Shown here: in pieces, positions 1 through 11,826 of the stretch
How the letters are laid out: each line of letters opens with the position of its first letter
Position numbering within the stretch: position 1 is the first letter of the stretch
Assembly (NCBI GenBank): GCA_028753945.1
Contig: JAPNXP010000001.1
Span: 2,036,501-2,100,500 of the forward strand
Direction of reading: 5' to 3'
Source of the DNA: Hexactinellida sp. DTS-2022
Taxonomy: Eukaryota > Porifera > Hexactinellida
Length of the DNA stretch: 64,000 nt
Position numbers and translations under genes: made by a program
The notes under the pieces: model-generated
Databases searched by the model: none
What the model was told of the DNA's origin: nothing
Seen by the model: the letters and a program-made list of their open reading frames with translations, nothing else

Positions 1-107
1 ATTCGAATAAAGATCAATTCTCCATTTTGAAAATTAGAAACTGGCCACTTTGTTTTATGGCCTTCTCGGCGACATATATAGCCGTATATTAAGTAGGCCA
101 TGATCTA
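1..107 (-). repeat. Diverged end fragment of the 50962-51928 element family
   Basis: The stretch ending in TAGGCCATGATC, with 'tatagccgtat' before it, resembles the right end of the element at 50962-51928 and the ends near 25838 and 48430. It is diverged and has no partner end here. Confidence 0.3.
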
Positions 108-204
108 TCCATATTAATTAAATGTTATTGTAGAAAATTGGGAGAAGAGTGAAAATCTCGGGGAGCCAGGCCCCCAGGCCCCCGTTTCAAGGGTACACAT
201 TGAT

Positions 205-500
205 ACAAGACTAGATACATTAAACACCCTGGGGACCAGCAAAAATGTTCACTTTCGAGATGTGTTCACTTTTCATGATTTATCATAGTGTCCTGTCCAG
301 ATTCTACCTCCAATAGTAACTTATCACACATTGTCTAACGAAGCCACATCATGAATTATCTGTGTATTCACAACAAAAGTGAAAACATAGCTGCCAGTCA
401 CCCTCCAAAAAGTCCATCTCAAGCAGATCAAATAACCCAACGTGGCCAAAAATCCTACAAAATATCCTAAGTTCACTATAGCAGGGGATTGAGGACTGCA
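205..500. repeat. Dispersed repeat R1, uninterrupted copy
   Basis: The block beginning 'aacaccctggggaccagc' and running through 'aagtccatctcaagcagatc' recurs at 12655-15180. There it is split by a MULE and a hAT-like MITE. This copy has neither insertion, so it is a natural empty site for both. No coding content is recognised. Confidence 0.6.
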
Positions 501-1560
501 GAAAAACATTATACCACTGTTGAATTAGAGCATATTTCGATTGTCGATCCGTGAAGCGATTTCGACATTATCTATTAGGAAGGCAGTTCGAAATACTCAC
601 TGCTCATAGGCCATTAGAATGGCTGGCGAAGCAAAAGAGTGTCGGACAACTACGGCGTTGGGCTGTAATATTACAAAATCACAACCATTGTGCGCTCAAA
701 GGAAATATCACGTATACCTACTATGGAAATGATTAGACAACAAGAGCTTGATGACCCTGTATTAGGCAATGTATTATATGAGCTCGAGGCTATGCAAACT
801 CCGCTACGATTCTCTGGTGTAAAGTGGAACCAACCGATACTGAAGCGTTTTAAGCAGATTCAATCACAATTACAATTAATTAATGGAGTTTTAACTCGTA
901 ACTACAAGATTGAACCATTTTCCGACTTACGAAGTGTCATTATTGTTCCTGACACACTGAAACAATATTTACTATGTCAAGCCCATGACGATGCCGGTCA
1001 CCAAGGCGTATAGAAAGGAGCAATAGGACGGTCCTTCAAATGCACCGATGTTAAGTTGAAAGAACTAAGATTAGGAGAAGTATTTACACTTAGTTTTGCT
1101 CTCATACCGGACTTCCAAACTTTATAGTACTGGTATTTCACCTTTCCAATTAATGTATGGGCGAGACCCAGCCCACCTATGATAACGCAGTTTCTAACTC
1201 CGGCAGAATGCAACCAAACTTCTTATGAACCATTCTTGCGAAGGGAACTGATCGAGATTCGCGAGTTTGTCGAAGGGAATTTGGTATAGGTACAGCATGT
1301 ACAAAAGGAATGTTATGATGCACACACGAGCTGGAGAAATTCAACTAAGAATTACAGTCGGAGACAGTTGTTGGCTGCCCTTCCACATTCTGGAGTTTAT
1401 AAGAAACTTGCAGACAGATGGGAGGGAGGATGATTGGTGACTCAAGTTAAAGGCCCAGTGGATGTTTTAAAAACACAGATGGTAGAGTTAAAGTGGTTAA
1501 TGTTAATCGATTACAACCACATGTTAGACGAGAGGGAAATGACATTCATAGTCTCAACCA
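500..1560 (+). pseudogene. Ty3/Gypsy retrotransposon pol remnant
   Basis: Fragments of a Gypsy-type polyprotein lie in order on the plus strand. At 551-680 is the end of an RNase H-like domain (motifs RHYLLGRQFEIL and HRPLEWLAKQKSVG). At 690-1013 is the integrase N-terminal region ending in a zinc-binding-like QAHDDAGHQG. The catalytic integrase core is then missing. The text resumes near 1110-1180 with the integrase end motif LMYGRDPA, and near 1360-1550 with a KLADRWEG...VNRLQPHVRRE tail typical of the GPY/F-type C-terminus. Reading frames change several times and stops interrupt it, so it is a dead, internally deleted copy. No LTRs or primer-binding site were recognised. Family assignment rests on motif recognition only. 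Confidence 0.75.
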
Positions 1561-2040
1561 ATCGCTTATTCAAACAGAACGCAATAAAACTACAGAACAA
1601 ATAATTCACCTTATCATTATAGATCGTTAGACAATGTAACCGAAAAGATTCAAACATTACAAGAAGCAACTAATACAATTATTCGAATAGACGGTTCACT
1701 TCGAGATAGGTCGTTTGACGACATAGTTCCAATTGATTCTCAACTGCAGTTAACTAAGGATTCAGTTATAGCTTCATTAATTCGACTTTTACAAAAATGA
1801 CATCATCTACCCCTAAGCCTGAGAAACCAAGTGAACTCATAGAAAAAGTTGTACTCGACCTGAACGTGTACATCGCTTGCACAAATACTTAGAAGATTAT
1901 AAAATATTACCTCACGATATATATTATGAGATAATTGTGAAGAGGGGAGGAATATAGTAGTAATCATAATTGCAAATTGTTGAGCAACCAAATCAGTAAT
2001 ATAATAGGGATACTGCTAAATATCGTTAAGTAACGTAATA
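1561..2040. other. Downstream tail of the Gypsy remnant, no gene recognised
   Basis: A short plus-strand open stretch (about 1640-1797) follows the integrase tail and could be the end of the same element. It contains no domain I recognise. The rest is AT-rich sequence without a supported feature. Confidence 0.3.
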
Positions 2041-2400
2041 TTAATAGTCCAGCGGCATAGCCAAAGAATTTAAACAGATTGTACATTTAAAATTGATAAA
2101 ATCACCAAAATTTGTACACATGTACTGCGAATATTTTTGGATATTGAGGCAATTGAAAGAGAGTATATATCGGCCATAAGAGCTCGCCAAAGTAACCACG
2201 TCCGATAGTGTTCGCTCGACTTGTCTCACATAAAAACTTGTTCAAATTAAGCTATATCGTCTTTTTATTGTTGAATTCGGTTTCGAAGTAAAATTTCCGA
2301 TATTTTATATATCACATGACCATATTTGGAAGAATTTTCCATAGCAACGCTGGAATATATCAGAAATGTGTCAAAAATTCCATTCTTCAATTGTGTCCTT

Positions 2401-2572
2401 ACCCAATCGAGTGACCCCTCTTCGAATTCACTCAAACTACCTGAGGATAATTATATTCATACCGACCCTATAAAACGAGATTTGATAAAATTATTAGAGA
2501 TTTAAATCACGGAATGTGTATAAGTATAACAGGTAGTTGAGTGGAGTGGAAAGAGGGGTCACTCGATTGGGT
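2401..2572. mobile_element. MITE with 22-bp TIRs nested in the left arm
   Basis: ACCCAATCGAGTGACCCCTC at 2401 is inverted at 2551-2572. The right arm of the host element, at about 8100-8120, reads 'gcaacaaggacac' without this insert. Removing the block rejoins 'gtgtcctt' to 'gttgcagtg'. The stem extends a further 5 bp on each side (TCCTT/AAGGA), so the exact end and TSD are ambiguous. Confidence 0.55.
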
Positions 2573-2722
2573 AAGGATGTTGCAGTGTATATGCACTTTT
2601 GGTGTACATGCATGTACACTGATAAGTTGGTGTACATGCATGTACGCCGGTGTATATGCACTTTATGGACTATATTGGCTACAAGTGTATATACACCAGT
2701 GTATATGCACTTTTATCCATTT

Positions 2723-2900
2723 TTACTGTGCCGACTATACCATAGTATAGTGGCCCAGTATTGGTCTTAGTGCTTTGGTATATTATTACTGTGCCGACTA
2801 TACTACAGTATAGTGGCCCAGTTCTAATCTTACTGCCTTGGTTAGTTATTACTGTGCCGACTATACTATAGTATAGTGGCCCAGTTCTAATCTTAGTGCC
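2723..2900 (+). repeat. Three units of the ACTATACTATAGTATAGT palindrome minisatellite
   Basis: Three copies of about 62 bp, starting near 2723, 2785 and 2848, each read TTACTGTGCCGACTATAC followed by a mirrored TATAGTATAGTGGCCCAGT and a short spacer containing 'gccttgg'. The same unit occurs at least 16 times across the window, always beside family A sequence. Confidence 0.85.
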
Positions 2901-3259
2901 TTGGTTATTATTATTATTTTCCTTCCGTATCCTCTCCACAGAACAGAGTATTATTAACTAAGAGCCCAAATTTTCAGGATATGTGTCTCATGGGTTACAG
3001 ATGTGCACCTGGGGTCACGATTTTTTATTACATTTTTTTGGACACATTTTTGCAACTGTTTAATATTGAAACAGGAACAATAAATAGTACCCGAAAATTA
3101 AATTTATATGCATTCGATAGAGAATTAAATTCTACACCTTTTCAGTGCACGAATTTTCAAATTGTACTTAGTTTGTGCCACAATTGAGTTGCAAGTTTCC
3201 TTTGTTTACTAACACTTCAGTTCAATTGAAAGTGTTAAATCTAATTCTATTGTTTCAAC

Positions 3260-3741
3260 CACGGTACGTGGTATACCGATGGTATAATGAGGTATAACCA
3301 ATTATACCTATTTAGTGTCCAGTTTCGGTATACTACCTTATGCTTAATATTTATTAAATATTTCCTAGATTATTCCTAGATTATACCGATATTATACCAC
3401 AATATACCACGTATATTTCGAGTATTTAAGGTAGTATAGGTGTAGGTATATTAAAGAGCATCCTTATATGTAGACCGTCTAGAAATAGACGGTCTATAAA
3501 AGCCCATACAAATAAGCCAAAAATTTGTAGACCGTCTATAAATTCTGTAGACCACTTGCCCTGCTTTTTATGGGTAATACTAATGCATAGGGAATAAAAC
3601 CTGGTCTATTTCTAGACGGTCTACATATAAGATATCTCTATATTAAATGTGTAATGGAAGTTTAGAATATTATACCGAAGAATTTATAATTTGGTATAAT
3701 TAATTATACCTAATTATACCATCGGTATACCACGTACCGTG
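3260..3741. mobile_element. MITE with CACGGTACGTGGTATACC TIRs, 8-bp TSD
   Basis: CACGGTACGTGGTATACC at the left end is inverted at the right end. Both sides carry GTTTCAAC (3252-3259 and 3742-3749). Family A copy A2, at about 5428-5440, shows the uninterrupted 'attgtttcaactcg', which confirms the insertion. An 8-bp TSD fits hAT-like transposition. It contains another MITE at 3469-3625. Confidence 0.75.
3469..3625. mobile_element. Small MITE with TGTAGACCGTCTAGAAATAG TIRs
   Basis: TGTAGACCGTCTAGAAATAG at 3469 is inverted at the 3625 end. TATA flanks both sides. It lies inside the 3260-3741 MITE. Extra inverted copies of 'tagaccgtcta' sit just inside the ends. Confidence 0.65.
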
Positions 3742-4418
3742 GTTTCAACTCGTTATTATAATATTGATTCAACTTGTGAGATCGAGTAGGCTTCTATTTT
3801 CCAATTGAAACTAAGATTCTACATTCCATAACAACGACAGATTATGTGATTATATTTCCTTCTGCAAGAATACTCTTGCACTGTTAATATACTGACGTAA
3901 TTAATAATAATTAATTAAGTCAGTATATGACTTATATAGATGCTCCCAATTTGTTTATTAGGGGTTATCGAGTGTGCGGAATTGAAATTTGATAGCCAAA
4001 TTAATTAATTAATTATTTATGACAAAATAATTAAACTTAATAAATATAAGTTGACATTGAAATTGGTGTTAAATTATAAATATTATTAATAATTATTTAT
4101 ACTAATTAATTAAATATCATAAATCTCAGAGATCATAGAAGATAGAAACAAACTTTCAATCTATCAATTGGTCCTTATGGCACGTGCCACCTATACAAGT
4201 GGGTCTTGACACCTTGAGGTGATGATGACATCGTTAAAAAAATGTGTTTTTACAATTTTGCTAATTCGATATTTAAAATAGGTTAGTTGATGTTGGGTGA
4301 TGACCCAACACTCACATAAAATATGCTGAGTCATTAGCTATTATATTCTACTCAAACTTGAATATCTCTAAAATGAAGTGAACTAAATGGAAACTTCCAC
4401 CACTCTAAGGGTCGTAGC

Positions 4419-4898
4419 CAGGGTTGCCAATCCAATCCAATCGAGAATATTTTCGATTGCCGATTGCTGCATTTATCATCGATTGGATTGTCGATTGGAT
4501 TGCTTCATTTTTCATCGATTGGATTGTCGATTGGATTGCTGCATTTTTCATCGATTGGATTATCGATTGGATTGCAATCGATGAATTTCATCGATTTTTT
4601 CCGATTGTTTGTTTTTTCAATATCTAAATAATGCCAAAATTTAAAATGCTCAATTGCTCGTCAATTAAACCCAATAATATATGTTTTAAGTTTGAACATA
4701 TGATGAAACATAACTCTTTTTGATATAATACTGAGCAGTAAACGATCGAAAAAAATCGGAGAAACAATCCAAAAGAATCGATGATATTTTGGATTGTCGA
4801 TTGCGATTGGATTGTCATCCGAATAATCGATTGTCCAAATTTGGATTGCCGATTGTCCAAATTTGGCTCGATTGGATTGGATTGGATTGGCAACCCTG
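4419..4898. mobile_element. hAT-type MITE, CAGGGTTGCCAATCC TIRs, 8-bp TSD
   Basis: CAGGGTTGCCAATCCAATCC at the left end is inverted at the right end. The 8-bp GTCGTAGC flanks both sides (4411-4418, 4899-4906). The interior is built from repeated 'tcgattggattg' words. The CAGGG start and 8-bp TSD are typical of hAT elements. Removing it restores the family A junction 'gggtcgtagcattctgaaac', as seen with slight differences at about 6098-6117. Confidence 0.85.
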
Positions 4899-4964
4899 GT
4901 CGTAGCATTCTGAAACACCTTTCTGAAATAATTTAACACCTTTATAGTGATGATGAATTGGCGG

Positions 4965-5092
4965 AAAAAAAAAATCCAAAATTGCAGATTGCGCCGACAG
5001 CATGTTTCTTTGGAGGCACTATCAATAAACTACCAACAAAATATAGTGCCACCAAAGGAGCATGCGTCGGCCCAGGCTGCAATTTTGGATTT
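4965..5092. repeat. Family A terminal hairpin
   Basis: An imperfect inverted repeat: 'ccaaaattgcag' plus a GCCGACAGCATGTTTC-type arm, a short loop around 'caataaactaccaacaaaatat', then the mirrored arm ending 'gctgcaattttgg'. The same hairpin occurs at about 6171-6292, 16090-16200, 37177-37300, 37290-37405, 47178-47300 and 47955-48075, with half copies near 8883-8950 and 21115-21181. Confidence 0.75.
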
Positions 5093-5107
5093 TTTATTGG
5101 TCCGTAG

Positions 5108-6296
5108 CTCGTCCCCAGAACAGAGTTTTATTAACTAAGAGCCAAGAATTTCAGGATATGTGTCTCATGGGTTACAGATGTGCACCTGGGGTCACGATTT
5201 TTGATTAAATTTTGTTGGACACATTTTTGCACCTGTTAAATATTTAAACAGGAACAATATATAGTGCGCGAATATTTAACTTATATGCATTCGATAGAGA
5301 ATTAAATTCTACACCCTTTCACAGTGCACGAATTTTTAAATTGGGCTTCGTTTGTGCCACAATTGAGTTGCAAATTTCCTTTGTTTACTAACACTTCAGT
5401 TCAATTGAAAGTGTTAATCTAATTCAATTGTTTCAACTCGCTATTATTATATTGATTCAACTTGTGAGATCGAGTAGGCTTCTATTTTCCGTTTGAAAAA
5501 AAAGATTATATATTTCATAACAACGACAGATTATGTGATTATATTTACTTCTGCGAGAATATTATTGCACTGTTAATATACTGACGTAATTAATTATAAT
5601 TAATTCAGTCACTATATGACTTATATAGATGCTCCCAATTTGTTTATTAGGGGTTATCGAGTGTGCGGGATTGAAATTTGATAGCCAAATTAATTAATTA
5701 ATTATTTATGACAAAATAATTAAACTTAATAAATATAAGTTGACATTGAAATTGGTGTTAAATTATAAATAATATTCATAATTATTTATACTAATTAATT
5801 AAATATCATAAATCTCAGAGATCATAGTAGATAGAAACAAACTTTCAATTTATCAATTGGTCCATATGGCACGTGCCACCTATACAAGTGGGTCTTGACA
5901 CCTTGAGGTGATGATGACATCGTCAAAAAAATGTATTTTTACAATTTTGTGAATTATATATATCGAATGGGTTGGTTGGTGTTGGGTGATCACCCAACAC
6001 GCACATAAAAAATGCTGAGTCATCAACTATTATATTCAAATGAAACTTGAATGTTTCTAAAATTAAGTGAGCTAAATGGAAGCTTCCACCACTCTAAGGG
6101 TCGATGCCTTCTGAAACACCTTTCTGAAATAATTTAACACCTTCCTGGTGATGATGACATGGCGAAAAAAAAAATCCAAAATTGCAGCCTGTGCCGATAG
6201 CATGTTCCTTTTGGAGGCACTATCAATAAACCACCATCAAAATATAGTGCCACCTCAGGAACATGCGTCGGTGCAGGCTGCAATTTTGGATTTTTT
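5108..6296 (+). mobile_element. Family A element, copy A2 (tandem, uninterrupted)
   Basis: A near-complete direct copy of the family A body (5108-6170) plus its hairpin (6171-6292), immediately following A1. It begins with 'ccagaacagagttttattaactaagagcc' and lacks the two MITEs found in A1, so it serves as the reference for their empty sites. No ORF of note. Confidence 0.75.
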
Positions 6297-6620
6297 TATG
6301 TCAATGGGTGCTTATGAATTTAAACTAGTATATTGTGAATTCCTGTGTATCTAAGTTATGATACAACATTGATTCTGAAATTGTACATATATTCCCTCGA
6401 TGTAATATAGCTAGTATTATACATACGTATGTTATGATTATGACATACGGCGCGCGTAAATTACTTTGATAAAATTGCAATCGATTAATTAGATTTTCAC
6501 ACATGCAATTGTAGGATGCATTGCTGGGAATATAATTAGAATTAACTTCAAAGAATTTGTGTTTATTGAAATGCATTGCATGATTATAATTGTATCTTAT
6601 CAATAGAATCAAATGTTATA

Positions 6621-7846
6621 CAGTCGAAACCGGTTTATTCTAAACAATTCCACAGTGGTCTAAAATGGCAAATCAGGAGAAATCGCTATAAAAGTCATTC
6701 TAAACCTTTTTTAGCCATTCTAAACCTATTATTGTTGAATAGTAAATCAACCACGAGAAATCCAATGATTACCTAAAAAACAGTGTATGACTTCAATTTT
6801 TCGAGTTATGACGTAATCACTTTATATATTATTAATATTAATTTCTAAAATTTCGGTTGAGTTAATTTTTAATGCTGCCAAGTTATAGAGATATACATAG
6901 TGTTGTATTTATATTCAACTATAAAGATATTCCATTAATTATTCTCTAATTAACCTCAAGAATAGCTCATCATTCGATAGATTAGAGATTTTTGTTTATG
7001 TTTAAGTTATATGTTCTTCCTCTGTAAGAATGAAACATAATTACTCTGACAGAGGAGACGCTAGTCTTGAACAGAACATTGTGCCATGATCTTACGAGTC
7101 AAGGAACTAAGGTTTTCAGAATCATTCTCTTTCAAAAAGGTGTACACTTTGTCATTGTCCATGAGTCTTGTAATTTATATTCATAATGTAACATTTATAA
7201 ACAAACCACAAAATTAAATCTTGCCAAATATAGTTGAAATTTTAGTCGATTGGGCTTACTCTAAGCCTTTTTTAAGATTGTTTGCGGGTACCTGCGGGTA
7301 TAAATATATTTTTAATTACTAGAATAGATATATAACTAATAATTTATGTTGGTATTAAGCTTCTCAATTCACTTCAATTTGAGATTTTGCTCTCAGATTA
7401 CCTGAAAATTAGTTAAATTAATACAACTGATTTGAAAATTTAAACAGCTCATAATAGGTTTAATAAGCAAATAAATCTGCAAGAAATTATTAATATCGAA
7501 TAAAGGAGAAAAAATGCATTCTAAATATGTTTACACTTTGCATTCACTATTTATAGAAAGTAACCCGGAGATTGGAATAGTCAATGGTATTTTGATAGAC
7601 GTCATTTTACACTGTAACTCAATATCATAGTCATGACTTCAGTCGAGTTTTATCGGAATGTAACCACACTCAATTTTCAAAATCAATGCATTTTTCTAGG
7701 TTTACAACTATGCAGAATTCTATTAAGCTAAAAATACCCAAAACAAGTATTGTCAAAATTTCGAATTTTTCTCCTGGTTTGACCACTGTGAATTCGTTTC
7801 ATGGAAATAAAGTAAGAAATATCCGATAGTTAGAATAAACCGATTG
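6621..7846. mobile_element. Possible pogo-like element, degraded
   Basis: CAGTCGAAACCGGTTTATTC, preceded by TA, lies at 6621. A partly inverted match 'gaataaaccgattg' lies at about 7833-7846, and a second inverted pair around 'cacagtggtc'/'gaccactgtg' sits inside. The right terminus is eroded and no transposase is recognised. Confidence 0.35.
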
Positions 7847-8545
7847 AAGATAAAACAAAATTGGAATTTCTTACACATTTAGAATAAATAGAAAACGATT
7901 AGTTACGAAAAACCTGTTTCCACTGAATCATAACTAGATAGATACACAGGAATTCACAATACTTAATTAAAATTCATAAGCTGGATTAAAAAAATGGATA
8001 AAAGTGCGTATACACTGGTGTATATACACTTGTAACCAATATAGTTCATAAAGTGCATATACACCGGTGTACATGCATGTACACCAAAAGTGCATATACA
8101 CTGCAACAAGGACACAATTGACACATTCCTGATACATTCCAGCGTTGTATGGAAAAAATCTTCCAAAAATGGTCATGTGAAAGATGTGATATATCAAATT
8201 ATCGGAAATTTACTTCGAAACCGAATTCAACAATTTAAAGACGAAATAATTAATTTGACAAGTTTTTATGTTAGACAAGTCCGGTGAACACTATCGGACG
8301 TGGTTACTTTGGCGAGCTGTTATGGCCGATATAGACACTCTTTCAATTGCCTCAATATCCAAAAAAGTTCGCACTACATCAAAGTACACGTGTACAAATT
8401 TGGTGCTTTAATCAAATTAATGAACAATTGTATGGTTGTCCCGCTGAACTATAAACTATTCTATTGTTATAGCAAATCTCGTCTCGGGTCACTCTCATAT
8501 AGGTCATTCCATGAATGTAAAACTCAAATGGGGAAACAAATATAC

Positions 8546-8874
8546 CTGAGTATTTCCATATTTTATAGATCTATACCACCAAAATAATACTCCTGTAGGA
8601 AATAGAATTAAAAAACAAAAGCCATAAATTAGCAGAATCCAAATTGAATATTTATCATCAGATAAAACGGAAGGTAATGCAATGTTAAATATAATAGTTT
8701 GTCTGCCATTGGGATCTCCTGTATCATAAAATTTTTTAAGGAGGTCTGGATCCGTTAAAGTTTTGTACGCTTTGGAAATGGCAATAAATTTTTCATTATC
8801 TCCAGTCTTCATGTCCGGATGGTAGATAAGACTAAGCTCATGATACTTCTTCTTTATACCAGCCAAAGAAATAT
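8546..8874 (-). CDS. SEC63: SEC63 exon 2 (J domain and third membrane segment)
   Basis: Second coding exon of the ER translocon subunit Sec63, which recruits BiP/Kar2 through a lumenal J domain during post-translational import. The exon starts after a TTATTAG acceptor and ends at CAG|GTATAT. It is 329 nt and gives 219 codons when joined to exon 1. It encodes a J domain with the diagnostic HPD tripeptide (LSLIYHPD), then FIAISKAYKTLTD, an NPNG-like turn, the segment ALPSVL, a hydrophobic helix (SIWILLIYGFCFLILFP) and WWYRSIKYGNTQ. Order and spacing match Sec63 rather than other DnaJ proteins. Intron 2 is phase 0. The Brl/Sec63 domain and acidic tail should follow on later exons, which I do not see; the composite element at 2041-8465 begins within about 80 bp of the donor. 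Beyond it they are probably outside the window. Confidence 0.85.
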
Positions 8875-8882
8875 CTAATAAC

Positions 8883-8955
8883 AATATAAAATTACAGTTG
8901 TGCCGACAGCATTTCTTTTGGAGGCATTAATTTTGTTGGTTGACTATAGTGCCAG
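8883..8955. repeat. Half copy of the family A hairpin inside SEC63 intron 1
   Basis: 'aaattacagttgtgccgacagcat' and 'ttggaggcatt' match one arm of the family A hairpin, just upstream (in gene sense) of the exon 2 acceptor. Related text ('gggtcttgac', 'ttgaggtgatgatgacatcg') follows at 9270-9320. Confidence 0.5.
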
Positions 8956-9530
8956 AAAAATAAATACTAGATGCATAGTTGTATTCCTGAATTATTTCCC
9001 CCTTATGTGCATGTGATGGGCAGTACAATTAGTAAATTAAAATTTTAATTGCTATGAATTATATTATTCTAACACCTTCAAAACGTATCCCCTAAGTGGT
9101 CAATTGTGGTCGGAACTTATAATTTTTTGGAGTTGGCGTACAGTATATCCAAAAATACACTATTTGTACTAAAGAACAGACCAGAATTTCAAAATATATA
9201 AACAATTAATATCTTAGAGGCCTTACTATTTTAAAAAAATTAACCTACATTTAATGGAACATACACCTTTGTAAATGGGTCTTGACTCTTGACAAATTGA
9301 GGTGATGATGACATCGCCATTAGTATGAATTTACAATTTTGGGAATTCGAAAATTCAAAGGTACTGATTGGTGTTAAGAGCTTACTCAAACGAGGACAAG
9401 AAAATTGATCGATACTCAAAACTCGAATAACTCGGAAATATAATGAGTTTGAAGTGCACATTTAGCACACCAGATGATGTTTACCCCGAAAAATATCTCA
9501 GAAGCACCAACAAGCCTTCAAAACTTATTT

Positions 9531-10195
9531 AATGGGACTGTCACGAAATATTTAGTCCGGCCGGATCAAATATTTCAGCCATTGTTGGTTGGTCCGGATT
9601 TACATATTGGCAACCCCGGACCAAATATTCCAGACGTTTTTGGTCCGGTTTTATTTTGGTCCCTCCGGGCCATATTTCAGTAATATTTGGTCCGGTTTGA
9701 CCAAATATTTCAGACATTTTTGTCCGTGTTAACATTTTGGTCCACCCCCAAGACGAAATATTTAATACGTTTTTGGTCCAAATGTATATTATTGTGTTCA
9801 ATAGGGTAATATATTCAAGATTACGAGAGCAATATTTCTAATAAATATGCATTTTTAAACAGAAAAATTTCGAGTTAATTTAAGTACAACAATTATTTTA
9901 ACCATTAGTGTACTTCTTTTGTTTGGTCCCTTTGGGGAACACGCATTACAACTATTTAAAAAAATGTGGTTTCACTGAATATCTTCCCTCGAGACTAATT
10001 GGTATACTATTGGCACAACGGTCACTACTAATAAGCCAAATCTCAATGTTGAAAATGTAAACCCGGACAAAAACGTCTGAAATATTTGGTCAGGAGGGAC
10101 CAAAATGTAAACCCAGACCAAAAATGTCTGAAATATTTAGTCCGGGTTAATATTTCGTCGTCGGACCAAATATTTCGTGAGAGGACTAACATTTT
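9531..10195. mobile_element. Foldback-like MITE rich in ACGAAATATTTGGTCCGG words
   Basis: The ends carry TCACGAAATATTTAGTCCGG (left) and its inverted counterpart ending 'atatttcgtgagaggac' (right). Inner copies of 'ccggaccaaatatttcagac' occur in both orientations. No clear TSD. It lies within SEC63 intron 1. Confidence 0.5.
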
Positions 10196-10273
10196 TAGGA
10201 TTGCTCTGGTAGTGGAATTTATCATTACGTTCTACAACCCTATTGAATAATATAAAACTAATATATATCATTA

Positions 10274-11733
10274 CGTGACCTTCGTTATATAAGGCCTTAC
10301 TACTGAGTAGATTTTGCTGGACCAGGGATTACTTAAAGGCCATTGATTATGAGCTAACATATCTTTATCTCAACAGCTAGTATTGACAGACCTGAGAAAT
10401 GCATTATAATTGTATAGAAAGTTAGGAACATGATATCAAGGCATACATGACACCCTTTAGAATTGTGATATATCACCATTTGATTACATAACCGCTATTT
10501 TTCGTGGGAATTATCGTGTTTTTATAGCCTGCTTTTAACTTACTTAAACGCGATATAAATTTTCAAAATTGGAACATGAGGATGTCCATAACTAGTTGAA
10601 TGAAATATATCTAAATTATAAATGGAATGTTGACACATTCCTCGGTTGCCAAGGAAATGCATATTTCTTAAAATGAGCCATAACTCAAAAACTATCTATT
10701 TTATGTATACTATGCTAATACTGATCTATCCGCAATTGGTAACTTCCCATTCATTGATAATACATTTTCTAGGCCTAGAATAATCTATGAGATAATGAGT
10801 GTATTACCATATAAGGAATTAAGTACTAATAATCTCATTATCTCAAAAAATATTGAAGTTAGGCCTAGAAAATGTATTATCAATGAATAGGAAGTTACCT
10901 ATTGCGGATAGATCAGTACTGAAAGTTGCGAAACATTCATATATTGAGTTTGAAACAAAAAATATTGTTTAATTAATGTCCTCCCCCCAACCTAAATTTT
11001 TATAATTTTACTATAATTTCTATATAATGTCTGTATTTAATGTGTACTAGTATTCTAATACATTTTACATTTTTTATAAATTATATCTATACTACAAAAC
11101 TCAATATATTTATGGCAATTCGGACCCGGCGGCTGGATAATTCTATCCTCGGTTATCCTGCTCCTCTACCACACAGACAATTACCTACACACAGAAATGT
11201 TCATAACGCATATCAATTTGTCCGCAAGACTTTAACGACTTTTAATACAGAGTCAAGATCATACTTGGCATCGATTGTTGCTAAAGATATTGTTCAAATA
11301 TATGATATGGCTAGTATCCCCAGTATTGAGTTATGGCTCATTTTAGGAAATATACATTTCCCTGGCAACCGAGGAATGTGTCAACATTCCATTTATAATT
11401 TAGATATATTTCATTCAACTAGTTATGGACATCCTCATGTTCCAATTTTGAACATTTATAACGCGTTTAACTATGTTAAAAGCAGGCTATAAAAATACGA
11501 TAATTCCCACGAAAAATAGCGATTACGTAATCAAATGGTGATATATCACAATTCTAAAGGGTGTTATGTATGCCTTGATATCATGTTCCTAACTTCCTAT
11601 ACAACTATAATGCATTTATCAGGTCTGTCAATACTAGCTATTGAGATAAAGATATGTCAGCTAATAATCAATGGCCTTTTTAAGTAATCCATGGTTCGGA
11701 GTAGTAGTGAGGCCTTATATAACGAAGGTCACG
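10274..11733. mobile_element. 1.46 kb foldback element with 7-bp TSD in SEC63 intron 1
   Basis: The ends CGTGACCTTCGTTATATAAG and the inverse frame arms of about 0.45 kb (10274-10710 against about 11326-11733). ATCATTA lies on both sides (10267-10273, 11734-11740). A second, nested inverted pair is centred near 10750-10900 around 'aggcctagaaaatgtattatc'. The centre (10950-11325) is unique to this copy. It includes a plus-strand open stretch with ILGYPAPLPHRQLPTHRNVH that may be a transposase or accessory protein fragment, but I do not recognise it. The shorter relative at 44549-45616 has the same ends. Confidence 0.75.
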
Positions 11734-11826
11734 ATCATTATAATATATAAAAAATAACTATAAATAGTAGATATCTAGTAAATGAATTGCAAAAATATAA
11801 CAGCTTATGTTAATTAAGAACAGTAC

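Larger units (their letters stand above)
2901..5100 (+). mobile_element. Family A non-autonomous element, copy A1 (interrupted)
   Basis: The body starts after the palindrome array with 'tccgtatcctctccacagaacagag' and 'gtgtctcatgggttacagatg'. It runs through about 1 kb of AT-rich sequence and ends in a hairpin (4965-5092). It is interrupted by two MITEs (3260-3741 and 4419-4898), each with an exact 8-bp TSD. It is followed directly by a second copy in the same orientation. It has no long ORF, so it must depend on another element's machinery. Confidence 0.7.
2041..8465. mobile_element. Long inverted-arm composite element, interrupted by nested repeats
   Basis: Sequence at 2041-2403 and 2573-2722 reappears in inverted orientation at 7985-8465, including the block 'cgtccgatagtgttc' and the subterminal repeats around 'gtgtacatgcatgtacacc'. 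A second inverted pair is 6305-6360 against 7925-7980 (around 'gaattcctgtgtatct'). The simplest reading is one element with arms of about 0.5 kb, whose left arm was split by about 3.6 kb of later MITEs and family A copies. Ends look like 'TCCAGCGGCATAGCC' and 'GGTTGTCCCGCTGAA'. I could not find a convincing TSD and no transposase was seen inside. Confidence 0.5.

Noticed and set aside
4387..4939. ORFs with RLDCRLDC / IDWIVDWIA repeats
   Set aside because: Direct translation of the 'tcgattggattg' interior of a hAT MITE, open in several frames.
2537..8197. ORFs rich in VYMHFWCTCMYT
   Set aside because: Produced by the repeated word 'gtgtacatgcatgtacacc' in the inverted arms and present on both strands. 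Not protein-like.
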